Shown here in pieces: positions 25,655 to 33,693 of a DNA stretch of 64,000 nt. Made by a program: the position numbers and the translations under genes. Below the pieces are notes generated by a model. That model had not been told where the DNA came from. It did no database searches and saw only the letters and a list, made by a program, of their open reading frames with translations. The stretch comes from Microbacterium sp. 4R-513. Its GTDB lineage: Bacteria; Actinomycetota; Actinomycetes; Actinomycetales; Microbacteriaceae. Position 1 is the stretch's first letter, and each line of letters begins with the position of its first letter. The DNA is taken from positions 2,356,001 to 2,420,000 of the forward strand of contig NZ_CP049256.1 of NCBI RefSeq assembly GCF_011046485.1. The letters run 5' to 3'.

Positions 25655-25865
25655 AAGCCGAAGACCGCCGGTCATCGACGTGCGCTTGCGCACCGAGATC
25701 GAAGCACTGCGAATGCAGGGCCTGCGCAGGTGTACGAACGAACTTCCTGGATCAGGAATGAAGCTCCGTGCGCTTGCGCCGGAGCTTTTCTCATTCGCAG
25801 GGCGACTGGGTGCCTCGGCCGACGCCCCGCCACCGCGGAGCGTCTCGTACACACAAGGAGTGGCC
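25655..25865 (+). ncRNA. Ribosomal protein L10 leader (autoregulatory mRNA leader)
   Basis: The long leader of rplJ contains a hairpin AAGCTCCG...CGGAGCTT (25761-25787) followed by TTCTC, like an attenuator. The 12-mer GTGCGCTTGCGC occurs twice (25680-25691 and 25768-25779), the second copy inside that hairpin. L10-L12 complexes are known to bind such leaders and repress rplJL. The assignment rests on position and structure; an Rfam L10_leader covariance search would decide. Confidence 0.6.
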
Positions 25866-26381
25866 ATGGCGCAGAAGGAAGCATCGGTCGCCGAGCTCAC
25901 GAAGAACTTCGAGGACTCGACCGCCGTTCTGCTGACCGAGTACCGCGGTCTGACGGTTGCCCAGCTCAAGGAGCTGCGCAACAGCATTCGTCAGGACGCG
26001 GAGTACGCCGTGGTGAAGAACACGCTCACCAAGATCGCCGCGAACAACGCGGGGATCACGTCGCTGGACGACGACCTCAAGGGTCCGTCGGCCATCGCGT
26101 TCGTGCACGGCGACCCGGTCGCCGTCGCGAAGGGTCTGCGTGCCTTCGCCAAGGCACACCCTCTTCTCGTGATCAAGGGCGGTTTCTTCGACGGAAACCC
26201 CCTGAGCGCGGACGAGGTCAACAAGCTCGCCGACCTCGAGAGCCGTGAAGTCCTGCTGGCGAAGCTCGCCGGTGCGATGAAGGCCTCGCTGACCAAGGCG
26301 GCATACGTCTTCAATGCGCTTCCGTCGAAGGCCGTCCGCACGGTCGACGCGCTGCGCGAGAAGCAGGAGTCCGCGGCCTGA
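25866..26381 (+). CDS. rplJ: 50S ribosomal protein L10
   Basis: 171 residues, full length. The N-terminal 23S-binding part ([19 protein letters not shown]) and the C-terminal helix that carries L7/L12 dimers ([20 protein letters not shown]) are present. It forms the stalk base next to L11. ACAAGGAGTGGCC precedes the ATG. It is followed after 42 bp by rplL. It is separated from rplKA by 13 kb. Confidence 0.97.
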   Translation: MAQKEASVAELTKNFEDSTAVLLTEYRGLTVAQLKELRNSIRQDAEYAVVKNTLTKIAANNAGITSLDDDLKGPSAIAFVHGDPVAVAKGLRAFAKAHPLLVIKGGFFDGNPLSADEVNKLADLESREVLLAKLAGAMKASLTKAAYVFNALPSKAVRTVDALREKQESAA

Positions 26382-26423
26382 TAAGGGCCCGGCTAGGCAC
26401 AACCCCAATCAAGGAGAATCATC

Positions 26424-26813
26424 ATGGCAAAGCTCAGCACTGAGGAGCTGCTCGACGCGTTCAAGGAGCTCACGCTCATCGAGCTCAGCGAGTTCGTCAA
26501 GGCGTTCGAGGAGACCTTCGACGTCACCGCCGCCGCCCCCGTCGCCGTTGCCGCCGCTGGCGCGCCGGCCGGTGGCGCCCCCGCCGAAGAGGTCGAGGAG
26601 AAGGACTCGTTCGACGTCATCCTCGAGGCCGCCGGCGACAAGAAGATCCAGGTCATCAAGGTCGTCCGCGAGCTCACCTCGCTCGGCCTCGGTGAGGCGA
26701 AGGCCGTCGTCGACGGTGCTCCCAAGGCCGTCCTCGAGGGCGCCAACAAGGAGACCGCCGAGAAGGCTCAGGCCGCCCTCCAGGAGGCCGGCGCGACGGT
26801 TACCCTCAAGTAA
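26424..26813 (+). CDS. rplL: 50S ribosomal protein L7/L12
   Basis: 129 residues. The N-terminal dimerisation helix ([20 protein letters not shown]), an Ala/Pro hinge (about residues 35-55) and the C-terminal factor-binding domain ([20 protein letters not shown]) are all typical. It is present as dimers on L10 and recruits translation GTPases. AAGGAG precedes the ATG. A strong terminator follows at 26831. Confidence 0.98.
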   Translation: MAKLSTEELLDAFKELTLIELSEFVKAFEETFDVTAAAPVAVAAAGAPAGGAPAEEVEEKDSFDVILEAAGDKKIQVIKVVRELTSLGLGEAKAVVDGAPKAVLEGANKETAEKAQAALQEAGATVTLK

Positions 26814-26830
26814 TCTCGCTCTCGCGAAGC

Positions 26831-26868
26831 ACGAAGGCCCCGGGTACCTCGGTACCCGGGGCCTTCGT
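26831..26868 (+). terminator. Terminator after rplL
   Basis: A perfect 18-bp stem (ACGAAGGCCCCGGGTACC and its complement) with a 2-nt loop (in practice 4 nt) lies 17 bp after the rplL stop. Being symmetrical, it could also act on the convergent lacI transcript ending at 26940. Confidence 0.9.
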
Positions 26869-26939
26869 CATGGCATCGTCGCCGGACGCGAAGGACGGCG
26901 ATGCTGACGCCGCTCGGGCCGGCGCGCCGATGCCCCCAC

Positions 26940-27977
26940 CTAGGCGGAGGGAGCCGCGCCCGCGCCCACGGCCACCGAGGGGACACCCTGCGGCGGAGCG
27001 GTCGAGTTCCGCACGATGAGGGTCGCCTGCAGCCGGACGTGCTCGATCGGCGCACCGGGCTCACGGAGGCGGCGGAGGAGCAGCTCGGCGGCCTGCGAGC
27101 CCTGCGCATGCGGGGACTGCTCGAGCGTCGTCAGCGAGAACATCTCCGCGTACTCGTGGTTGTCGATGCCGACGACGCTGAGCGCGCTGGGCACGGGGAG
27201 TCCCAGTCGACGCGCGGCGATGATCGCGCCGATGGCGACCTCGTCGCACGCGCCGACGATCGCCGTCGGGCGGCGCCGAGAGTCGCCCAGGAGGTCGACG
27301 GCCGCCGCGTACCCGCCGGGCATCGTCACGGCCGACATGATGTGCGACGGGCGGAGCCCGGCATCCGTCATCGTCGCCTCGTAGCCGAGCATCCGCACAT
27401 GGTCGACGTGCGCCCAGTGCGGACCCCCGCCTCCGAGGAACGCGATGCTCGTGTGGCCGAGCTCCACGAGGTGCTCGGTCGCGCGCCGCGCGGCGTGCTC
27501 GTCGTCGAGCGCGACGACGCTCGTCCGGCCGTTCTGGCCCACGACGCTCACCAGCGGGCACCCGATGGCGACCAGTCGTTCGAGCTCGTTGTCGCTCGGC
27601 TCGAGGCCCACGGCGATGAGCCCGTCGAACCGCTTGCGGGCCAGGAAGTCCTCGAACACGCGCCGGCGGCCCTCGGTGCCGGGGCGCGCGTCGTAGAGCG
27701 TCAGGTCGTAGCCGTGGCGGAGCAGCGAGTCCTGGATGCCCTCGAGCACCTCCGCGAAGAACCACCGGCTCACGTACGGCATGACCACACCGATGTTCTG
27801 GCTGCGGCCCGTCGCCAGGCTCACGGCGGCCGTCGAAGCGACATAGCCGAGGGATGCCGCGATCCCGAGCACGCGCTCGCGCGTGGCCTCCGAGACGTAG
27901 CCGCTCCCCGTCAGCGCCCGGCTGGCGGTCGCCTTCGAGACGCCCGCGGCGCGAGCGACATCCGCGATCCCGGCCAT
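26940..27977 (-). CDS. LacI-family transcriptional regulator of the adjacent sugar ABC importer
   Basis: 345 residues. The N-terminal HTH (IADVARAAGVSKATASRAL) and hinge helix are canonical. A periplasmic-binding-protein-like effector domain follows (IGVVMPYVSRWFFAEVLEG, VVGIDNHEYAEMFSLTTLEQ). It is divergent from an alpha-glucoside-type ABC importer, and two LacI-type operators lie in the 270-bp intergenic region, so it most likely represses that operon and itself. GGAGAGGAG precedes the ATG. Inducer presumably an oligosaccharide such as maltose or trehalose (inference). Confidence 0.92.
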   Translation of the reverse strand: MAGIADVARAAGVSKATASRALTGSGYVSEATRERVLGIAASLGYVASTAAVSLATGRSQNIGVVMPYVSRWFFAEVLEGIQDSLLRHGYDLTLYDARPGTEGRRRVFEDFLARKRFDGLIAVGLEPSDNELERLVAIGCPLVSVVGQNGRTSVVALDDEHAARRATEHLVELGHTSIAFLGGGGPHWAHVDHVRMLGYEATMTDAGLRPSHIMSAVTMPGGYAAAVDLLGDSRRRPTAIVGACDEVAIGAIIAARRLGLPVPSALSVVGIDNHEYAEMFSLTTLEQSPHAQGSQAAELLLRRLREPGAPIEHVRLQATLIVRNSTAPPQGVPSVAVGAGAAPSA

Positions 27978-28050
27978 GCGACTCCTCTCCGAGCGGGCCG
28001 TCCCGTGGACCGTGCCCCGCCGAGCACCTTCGCTCGCGAATTCCGCAGCC

Positions 28051-28068
28051 CCTGGAACCGATTCCAGG
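28051..28068. promoter_or_regulatory. LacI-type operator O1
   Basis: CCTGGAACCGATTCCAGG is an 18-bp near-perfect palindrome with the central CG typical of LacI-family sites. It lies 74 bp upstream of lacI and 121 bp (centre to centre) from O2. Confidence 0.75.
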
Positions 28069-28161
28069 ATGCCGGGTCGACTTCGCCCAGGTAAACGTCC
28101 GCCGGAGCACGGTTACGCAGTTGTGATTATGAGTTGATTGTGCGCCGGCCGGGAAATCGCC

Positions 28162-28186
28162 TAGCGTGAGCCATGGAAGCGGTTCC
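28162..28186 (+). promoter_or_regulatory. Sugar-operon -10 element and LacI operator O2
   Basis: TAGCGT (28162-28167) is a good -10 element. The dyad GGAAGCGGTTCC (28175-28186) covers the expected transcription start, the usual repressing position. The resulting leader to the lipoprotein ATG at 28248 is about 73 nt. No convincing -35 is seen. Confidence 0.65.
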
Positions 28187-28247
28187 GCACTTCCCGTGCC
28201 CGCTTCCAAGGGATCAGCGTCCCTGCACCACTCGAAGAGGAGGACTC

Positions 28248-29576
28248 ATGAAGACATTGAGACGAGGACGCGTCCTCATCTCAGCCGCGGTCCTGGGCAT
28301 GACGGGCCTCGCGCTCGCGGCATGCTCCGGCGGACCGGGGCAGACGAACGAGGGAGGTGGTGGCTCGGGCGACAACACCGTCACGATCTACGGCACGATC
28401 GCCGACACCGAGGCCGAACTCCTCGAACAGTCCTGGGCGGACTGGGAGAAGGAGAACGACATCGACATCAAGTACGAGTCGTCGAAGGAGTTCGAGCAGC
28501 AGATCGCCGTGCGCGCCCAGGGCGGGAACGCACCGGACATCGCGATCTTCCCGCAGCCCGGTCTGATGGCCGACATGGCCAAGCGCGGCTACCTCAAGGA
28601 GGCCCCGCAGGCCGTCGCCGACAACGTCGCGAAGAACTGGACCGAGGACTGGGCCAACTACGGCACCGTCGACGGCACGCTCTACGGCGCGCCGCTCATG
28701 GCGAGCGTCAAGGGCTGGGTCTGGTACTCGCCCAAGCTCTTCGCCGAGAAGGGCTGGGAGGTGCCCAGCGACTGGCAGGGGCTCCTCGACCTGACCGCTC
28801 AGATCCAGGCCGACACGGGCAAGCCGCCGTGGTGCATCGGGTTCGGATCGGATGCCGCGACCGGATGGCCCGGCACCGACTGGATCGAGGACATCGTCCT
28901 GCGCCAGTCCGGCACCGACGTCTACGACGACTGGGTGGCCAACAAGGTGCCCTTCACCGACCCGAAGATCAAGTCGGCGTTCGACGAGTTCGGGAAGATC
29001 GCCCTGAACCCGCAGTACGTCAACGCGGGCTTCGGTGACATCGGCACGATCGTGACGACGCCCTTCGGCGACCCGGCATCGGCGCTCGTGAAGGGCGACT
29101 GCGTGCTTCACCACCAGGCCTCGTTCTACGACGGCTTCATCACCGACGCGGGTGGCACGGTCGCCGAGGACGGCGACATCTGGGCGTTCCTCACGCCTGG
29201 CTTCGGCGGAGGCGACGCCTCCGGTGACGTCGTGACCGGTGGTGGCGAGATCGTCGGCGCGTTCAGCGACGACGAGGCGACGCAGAAGGTGCAGGAGTAC
29301 CTGTCGAGCGAGGACTGGGCGAACAGCCGCGTCAAGCTCGGCGGTGTCATCAGCGCCAACAAGGGCCTCGACCCGGACAACGCCTCGAGCAACATCCTGA
29401 AGGAGGCCATCCGCATCCTTCAGAGCGACGAGACGACCTTCCGCTTCGACGCGTCCGACCTGATGCCCTCGGCAGTGGGTGCGGGCACGTTCTGGAAGGG
29501 CATGATCGACTGGGTCAACGGCACGCCGACCGACACGGTCCTGGAGCAGATCCAGGCCGGCTGGCCCTCGAGCTGA
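28248..29576 (+). CDS. Alpha-glucoside-type ABC transporter substrate-binding lipoprotein
   Basis: 442 residues. A lipoprotein signal peptide ends at LALAAC (Cys near residue 25). The mature part is a family 1 sugar-binding protein: VTIYGTIADTEAELLEQSWA, then QQIAVRAQGGNAPDIAIFPQ, and late GGGEIVGAFSDDEATQKVQE. The type resembles AglE-like binders of maltose, trehalose or sucrose. GAGGAGGA lies 6 nt before the ATG. The LacI gene is divergent and two permeases follow after a hairpin. Exact sugar unknown. Confidence 0.88.
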   Translation: MKTLRRGRVLISAAVLGMTGLALAACSGGPGQTNEGGGGSGDNTVTIYGTIADTEAELLEQSWADWEKENDIDIKYESSKEFEQQIAVRAQGGNAPDIAIFPQPGLMADMAKRGYLKEAPQAVADNVAKNWTEDWANYGTVDGTLYGAPLMASVKGWVWYSPKLFAEKGWEVPSDWQGLLDLTAQIQADTGKPPWCIGFGSDAATGWPGTDWIEDIVLRQSGTDVYDDWVANKVPFTDPKIKSAFDEFGKIALNPQYVNAGFGDIGTIVTTPFGDPASALVKGDCVLHHQASFYDGFITDAGGTVAEDGDIWAFLTPGFGGGDASGDVVTGGGEIVGAFSDDEATQKVQEYLSSEDWANSRVKLGGVISANKGLDPDNASSNILKEAIRILQSDETTFRFDASDLMPSAVGAGTFWKGMIDWVNGTPTDTVLEQIQAGWPSS

Positions 29577-29583
29577 TCGGCGA

Positions 29584-29629
29584 GTGAGAGCGGAGCCGCG
29601 CCGTCCACCGGGGCGGCTCCGCTTCTCAC
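29584..29629 (+). terminator. Intercistronic hairpin between binding protein and permeases
   Basis: GTGAGAGCGGAGCCGCGCC can pair with GGGGCGGCTCCGCTTCTCAC (about 17 bp with a bulge, 7-nt loop). It lies 7 bp after the binding-protein stop and 54 bp before the first permease. Partial termination here would give the usual excess of binding protein over permeases. Confidence 0.65.
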
Positions 29630-29683
29630 CCCTCGCCGGACTTCCGTGATTCCCGAGTCCACCGAAGCACTCGAAAGGAACCC

Positions 29684-30823
29684 ATGTCCGTCTCCTCGTT
29701 CTTCCAGTGGCTGAGCACGCTGTCGCCCTGGTTGCAGATCCCGATCGTCGTCGGCGTCTTCGTGATCGTCGTCGGTCTGATCCTGTTCTTCATCGAGATC
29801 GCCCCGCGACCGGGTCGGATGTACACGATCATCCGCCTGGCCGCCTGCGTACTCGGTCCGGCCCTCGTGCTCTGGCTGCTGCAGTCGTACCAGTGGGCGA
29901 TCGGCGCGGCCGCGGTGCTCGGCCTTCTCTTCTTCTTCCTCGACCGGCGCGCCAAGGGCGGTCAGGGATCGCTCTTCCAGCTCGTCGGGTTCCTGACCCC
30001 CGCGCTCCTCCTCGTGGGGGTGGGGCTCGTGGTCGCCACGATCCAGACGACCGTGCAGTCGTTCATGAACTCGTCGAGCACGCAGTTCGTGGGCTGGGAC
30101 AACTACGTCTGGATCTTCACCAACCCGCAGAACGTGCGCGTCATCATCAACACGGTCCTGTGGGTGCTGATCGCCCCAATCGTCTCGACGGCGGCGGGCC
30201 TCGCCTACGCGTACTTCATCGACAAGATCCGCGGGGAGAAGTACTACAAGATCTTCGTCTTCCTGCCGATGGCGATCTCGTTCGTGGGCGCGTCCATCAT
30301 CTGGCGGTTCATGTACACGTACCGTCCGCCGCAGGGCGAGCAGATCGGCTTCCTCAATCAGGTGATCGTGTGGTTCGGCGGTCAGCCCATCAACTTCCTG
30401 TCGGTCGAGCCGTGGAACAACCTGTTCCTCATCGTCGTGTTCATCTGGATCCAGACCGGCTTCGCCATGGTGCTGCTGTCGGCAGCCATCAAGGGCGTCC
30501 CCACCGAGCAGATCGAGGCGGCCGAGCTCGACGGCACCAACGGCTGGCAGAAGTTCTGGAACGTCATCGTCCCGGGCATCCGCGGTGCGCTGATCGTCGT
30601 GCTCACGACGATCTCGATCGGCTCGCTGAAGGTGTTCGACATCGTCCGCACCATGACGGCGGGCGCCTCGAACACCTCGGTGCTCGCCAACGAGGTCTAC
30701 ACGCAGTTCCGCAGCTTCGAGGCCGGCCGCTCGGGAGCGTTCGCCGTGATCCTGTTCCTGCTGGTGACCCCGATCATCGTGTACAACGCGATCCAGCTCA
30801 AGAAGCAGAGGGAGCTCCGCTGA
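29684..30823 (+). CDS. Sugar ABC transporter permease 1 (MalF/AglF type) with extra N-terminal helices
   Basis: 379 residues. The last ~290 residues carry the MalF-type core with the EAA loop EAAELDGTNGWQKFWNVIVP. The first ~100 residues add about three membrane helices (IPIVVGVFVIVVGLILFFIE, then LAACVLGPALVLWLLQSY) not needed in the minimal six-helix permease. GAAAGGAAC precedes the ATG. The stop TGA shares its last base with the next ATG. With the second permease it would form the heteromeric channel. Confidence 0.88.
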   Translation: MSVSSFFQWLSTLSPWLQIPIVVGVFVIVVGLILFFIEIAPRPGRMYTIIRLAACVLGPALVLWLLQSYQWAIGAAAVLGLLFFFLDRRAKGGQGSLFQLVGFLTPALLLVGVGLVVATIQTTVQSFMNSSSTQFVGWDNYVWIFTNPQNVRVIINTVLWVLIAPIVSTAAGLAYAYFIDKIRGEKYYKIFVFLPMAISFVGASIIWRFMYTYRPPQGEQIGFLNQVIVWFGGQPINFLSVEPWNNLFLIVVFIWIQTGFAMVLLSAAIKGVPTEQIEAAELDGTNGWQKFWNVIVPGIRGALIVVLTTISIGSLKVFDIVRTMTAGASNTSVLANEVYTQFRSFEAGRSGAFAVILFLLVTPIIVYNAIQLKKQRELR

Positions 30824-31788
30824 TGACCGTCGCACCCATCGATCTCCCGATCGACGACCAGGACGCCCGCCGCATCAAGCGCGGTGAAGCGCAGCTCGAG
30901 ACTCCGCTGCGCCGCACGAAGCGCCGGCTCACCTCGCGCTGGGCGACCGCGGTGGCGATCCTGATCGCGATCGCCTGGACGATCCCCACCTTCGGCCTGT
31001 TCATCTCGTCCTTCCGTCCGGCCCAGCTGATCCAGACCACCGGCTGGTGGACGATCTTCCAGAACTGGGGCTGGACGTTCGACAACTACGCCGAAGCGCT
31101 GCAGTCGGGCAACAGCCAGCTGAACATGGCACAGGCGTTCGTGAACTCGTTCGCGATCACGCTGCCTGCCGTGCTCATCCCCATCACGATCGGGATGCTG
31201 GCGGCCTACGCCTTCGCGTGGATGGACTTCCGAGGCAAGAACATCCTGTTCATCGGGGTCTTCGCGCTGCAGATCGTCCCGATCCAGATGGCCCTCGTGC
31301 CGCTTCTGCTGCTCTTCTCGAAGGGCACGATCTTCGGCTTCCCGATCATCCAGGCGATCGGCCAGGCCGGGTACGCGCAGGTGTGGATCGCGCATACGAT
31401 CTTCGGCCTTCCGCTGATCATCTACCTGCTCCACAACTTCGTCTCGGAGATCCCGGGCGAGGTCATGGAGGCGGCGCGCATCGATGGCGCCGGGCACGGC
31501 CAGATCTTCTTCCGCATCATCCTTCCGCTCACGACGCCGGCCATCGCGGCGGTGGCGATCTTCCAGTTCCTCTGGGTGTGGGCCGACCTGCTCGTCGCCC
31601 TCATCTACGCCGACGGCGCGGTCGCGCCGATCACGAAGCTGCTGGCCGAGATGACGGGAAGCCGCGGGCAGGACTGGTATCTGCTCACCGCGGGCGCGTT
31701 CATCGCGCTCGTCGTGCCGCTCATCGTCTTCCTGTCGCTGCAGCGCTACTTCGTGCGAGGTCTCCTCGCGGGATCCACGAAGGGCTGA
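30823..31788 (+). CDS. Sugar ABC transporter permease 2 (MalG/AglG type)
   Basis: 321 residues, about six membrane helices after a basic N-terminal tail of 45 residues. The EAA loop is EAARIDGAGHGQIFFRIILP. The conserved C-terminal LQRYFVRGLLAGSTKG matches the MalG end, which contacts the ATPase. No ATP-binding gene follows, so the importer presumably uses a shared MsiK-type ATPase coded elsewhere. A terminator follows at 31811. Confidence 0.9.
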   Translation: MTVAPIDLPIDDQDARRIKRGEAQLETPLRRTKRRLTSRWATAVAILIAIAWTIPTFGLFISSFRPAQLIQTTGWWTIFQNWGWTFDNYAEALQSGNSQLNMAQAFVNSFAITLPAVLIPITIGMLAAYAFAWMDFRGKNILFIGVFALQIVPIQMALVPLLLLFSKGTIFGFPIIQAIGQAGYAQVWIAHTIFGLPLIIYLLHNFVSEIPGEVMEAARIDGAGHGQIFFRIILPLTTPAIAAVAIFQFLWVWADLLVALIYADGAVAPITKLLAEMTGSRGQDWYLLTAGAFIALVVPLIVFLSLQRYFVRGLLAGSTKG

Positions 31789-31810
31789 CGCAGCGCGGAT
31801 CGAGAGCTGA

Positions 31811-31847
31811 GAGAGGGTCGGCGGCCGGGGGCGCCGACCCTCTCTTA
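31811..31847 (+). terminator. Terminator after sugar importer operon
   Basis: A perfect 13-bp stem GAGAGGGTCGGCG / CGCCGACCCTCTC with an 8-nt loop, followed by TTA. It lies 22 bp after the permease stop. Confidence 0.85.
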
Positions 31848-31928
31848 CGCGGTGCCGCCGCCACTTGTGCGCTGCTGCGGTGTGACCTCCACGATCGCGG
31901 GACTCCACGGCCTCTAGGCCGAGAGACG

Positions 31929-32666
31929 TCAGGACGAGCAGCCGAGCCGCAGCTGCATCGAGGTCATCGCGTCGATCTCCGCCTGCTGCCCCTGCACGAT
32001 CTTCTCGGCGACGGCTTTGACGCGCGGCACGCTGCCGAGCTCGATGACGGCCTGCGCCATCGGGATCGCCCCCTCGTGGTGGCGGATCATGAGCTCGAGG
32101 AACAGGCAGTCGGCTGCCGACCCCGTCGCGTCCTGGAGCTCGGCGATCTCGTCATCCGTCGCCATCCCCATGGCGGCGCGCAGTTCGGCATCTGTCGCCG
32201 TCCCGCTCGTCGCGGCGCCGCCGTGGCCGGCATGGCCGGCCGAGGCATCCGTCATCCAGGCCATGAGCGGCCCGCCCGTCTGCGGCAGACCCCACTGCAC
32301 GAGCCAGTCGAACATCTCGCCGCGCTGGCCGGCCTGGCTCGTTGCGATGTCGTATGCCATGCGCCGCACGTCTTCGTCGTCGGTCTTGCGGTAGATCTCC
32401 ATCGCCATCTCGATCGCCTGCGTGTGGTGCACCTGCATGTCGCGGGCGAAGCCGATGTCGGCGGGGTTCGGCCCGGCCGCCGTCTCCGCGGTGCCGAAGG
32501 TCGAGAACCGGCCGATCGCGAAGGCGAGGGCGGCGATCCCGATCCCGACGAGCAGGTAGACCCACCAGCGCGGGCGGACGGATGCCTCGGCCTCGGCGGA
32601 GTACGGAGGATCGGCGGGCTCGATCGATTCGGGCGCGCCGCCCTCGTCAGACCCCGCCGTGGTCAT
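31929..32666 (-). CDS. DUF305 family protein, membrane anchored
   Basis: 245 residues. One membrane helix (about residues 35-55, WWVYLLVGIGIAALAFAIGR) anchors an extracytoplasmic helical DUF305 domain. This has two ferritin-like His motifs, ARDMQVHHTQAIEMA and LMIRHHEGAIPMA, that suggest metal binding. DUF305 proteins are often linked to copper handling, but the role is not settled. The start codon lies 4 bp downstream of the DUF3105 stop; the two genes form an operon, a common actinobacterial pair. Confidence 0.85.
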   Translation of the reverse strand: MTTAGSDEGGAPESIEPADPPYSAEAEASVRPRWWVYLLVGIGIAALAFAIGRFSTFGTAETAAGPNPADIGFARDMQVHHTQAIEMAMEIYRKTDDEDVRRMAYDIATSQAGQRGEMFDWLVQWGLPQTGGPLMAWMTDASAGHAGHGGAATSGTATDAELRAAMGMATDDEIAELQDATGSAADCLFLELMIRHHEGAIPMAQAVIELGSVPRVKAVAEKIVQGQQAEIDAMTSMQLRLGCSS

Positions 32667-32670
32667 GGCG

Positions 32671-33384
32671 TCAGGAGACCTTGCCGGGCGCATCCAGCGC
32701 GCCCGAGCACAGGGCGCTGGGCTCGGGCACATCGGCGCTGCGCCAGTACTCCTCGAAGAACTGTCCGATGCGCGGGTCGTCGACGTCGTCGAGCTTCAGC
32801 TGGTGGTTCCAGTTCGACAGCACGACGGCAGACTCGAGCCCCTCGTAGGGGGAGAGGATGACGTAGCTCGATGGGAGGAACGACTTGAGAGTCGCGAGGT
32901 CGTCGCCGGACACCTTGGCGGCGTCGTAGGTGACCCAGACGGCGCCGTGCTCGAGGGAGTGGACGGCGTTCTCGTTCGGAACGGGCTGGTCGTAGATGCC
33001 GCAGTTGAGCCACACCTGGTTGTGCGGGCCGCCCGCGGGCGGGCTCTGCGGATAGTCGACCGTTCCCTCGACGTGCGACGTCTCGTTCTCGAAGGTCTCG
33101 ACGCCCTCGATGTCGGCGCCCGTGCCGCCCGCCTCGTAGGTGGGCGGGGGCTTCGGCGCGAACACGATCGATGCGACGATCGCCGCGATGACGAGCACGG
33201 CCGCCGCGGAGCCGACGGCCCACCACACGATCTTGCCTCGTTTGCGCTTGGCGAGCTGCTTCTGGTACTCGGCCAGCTTCTCCTGGCGCTTCTGCTCGCG
33301 CTGCTGCTTGACGGTGGTGTTGATCTTCGCCTGCGTGGCGGGGTTGCCGCTCACGCGCTTCTCGTCGGGTGCTGTCGGGGTCAT
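32671..33384 (-). CDS. DUF3105 family protein, membrane anchored
   Basis: 237 residues. A basic coiled N-terminus (KQQREQKRQEKLAEYQKQLA) precedes one membrane helix (about 52-75). The extracytoplasmic DUF3105 domain follows with NCGIYDQPVPNENAVHSLEHG broken across its conserved Cys, Asn and His residues. Function unknown. It is first of a two-gene operon with the DUF305 gene. The ATG at 33382-33384 fits the basic N-terminus; earlier codons look non-coding. Confidence 0.85.
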   Translation of the reverse strand: MTPTAPDEKRVSGNPATQAKINTTVKQQREQKRQEKLAEYQKQLAKRKRGKIVWWAVGSAAAVLVIAAIVASIVFAPKPPPTYEAGGTGADIEGVETFENETSHVEGTVDYPQSPPAGGPHNQVWLNCGIYDQPVPNENAVHSLEHGAVWVTYDAAKVSGDDLATLKSFLPSSYVILSPYEGLESAVVLSNWNHQLKLDDVDDPRIGQFFEEYWRSADVPEPSALCSGALDAPGKVS

Positions 33385-33693
33385 CTCGATGATCTCGGCT
33401 CGGGCGCCCGCGAAGGTTCTTCGGGCAGGGGCAGGAAACAGGCCCAGCCTATTCGAGTGCATGGGTTCGGGTCTGAGAGGGCGCCGACAACCTGGTTCCG
33501 CTAGGTCCGGACTGCGACCGACATGTGCGGGCTCGCGAATCCAGTCCGGTAAACTGATCCTCCGAATCGATTCGGTCTGTCGATTCTTCTGCTCCGCGCG
33601 TCCCCCGTCGCTCTGCCAGCCCTCTTCCTGCGCCTGAACCGTACGCGGTGTCGACGCGCCGTCCCGCTCCATCGTCACCGAAGTGAATACGCC
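33385..33693. other. 309-bp gap with divergent promoters
   Basis: No gene is seen. TAAACT at 33550-33555 (in CCGGTAAACTGATCC) could be a -10 element for the MFS gene, giving a leader of about 130 nt. The left part serves the DUF3105 gene. No repeat or RNA structure stands out. Confidence 0.4.
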
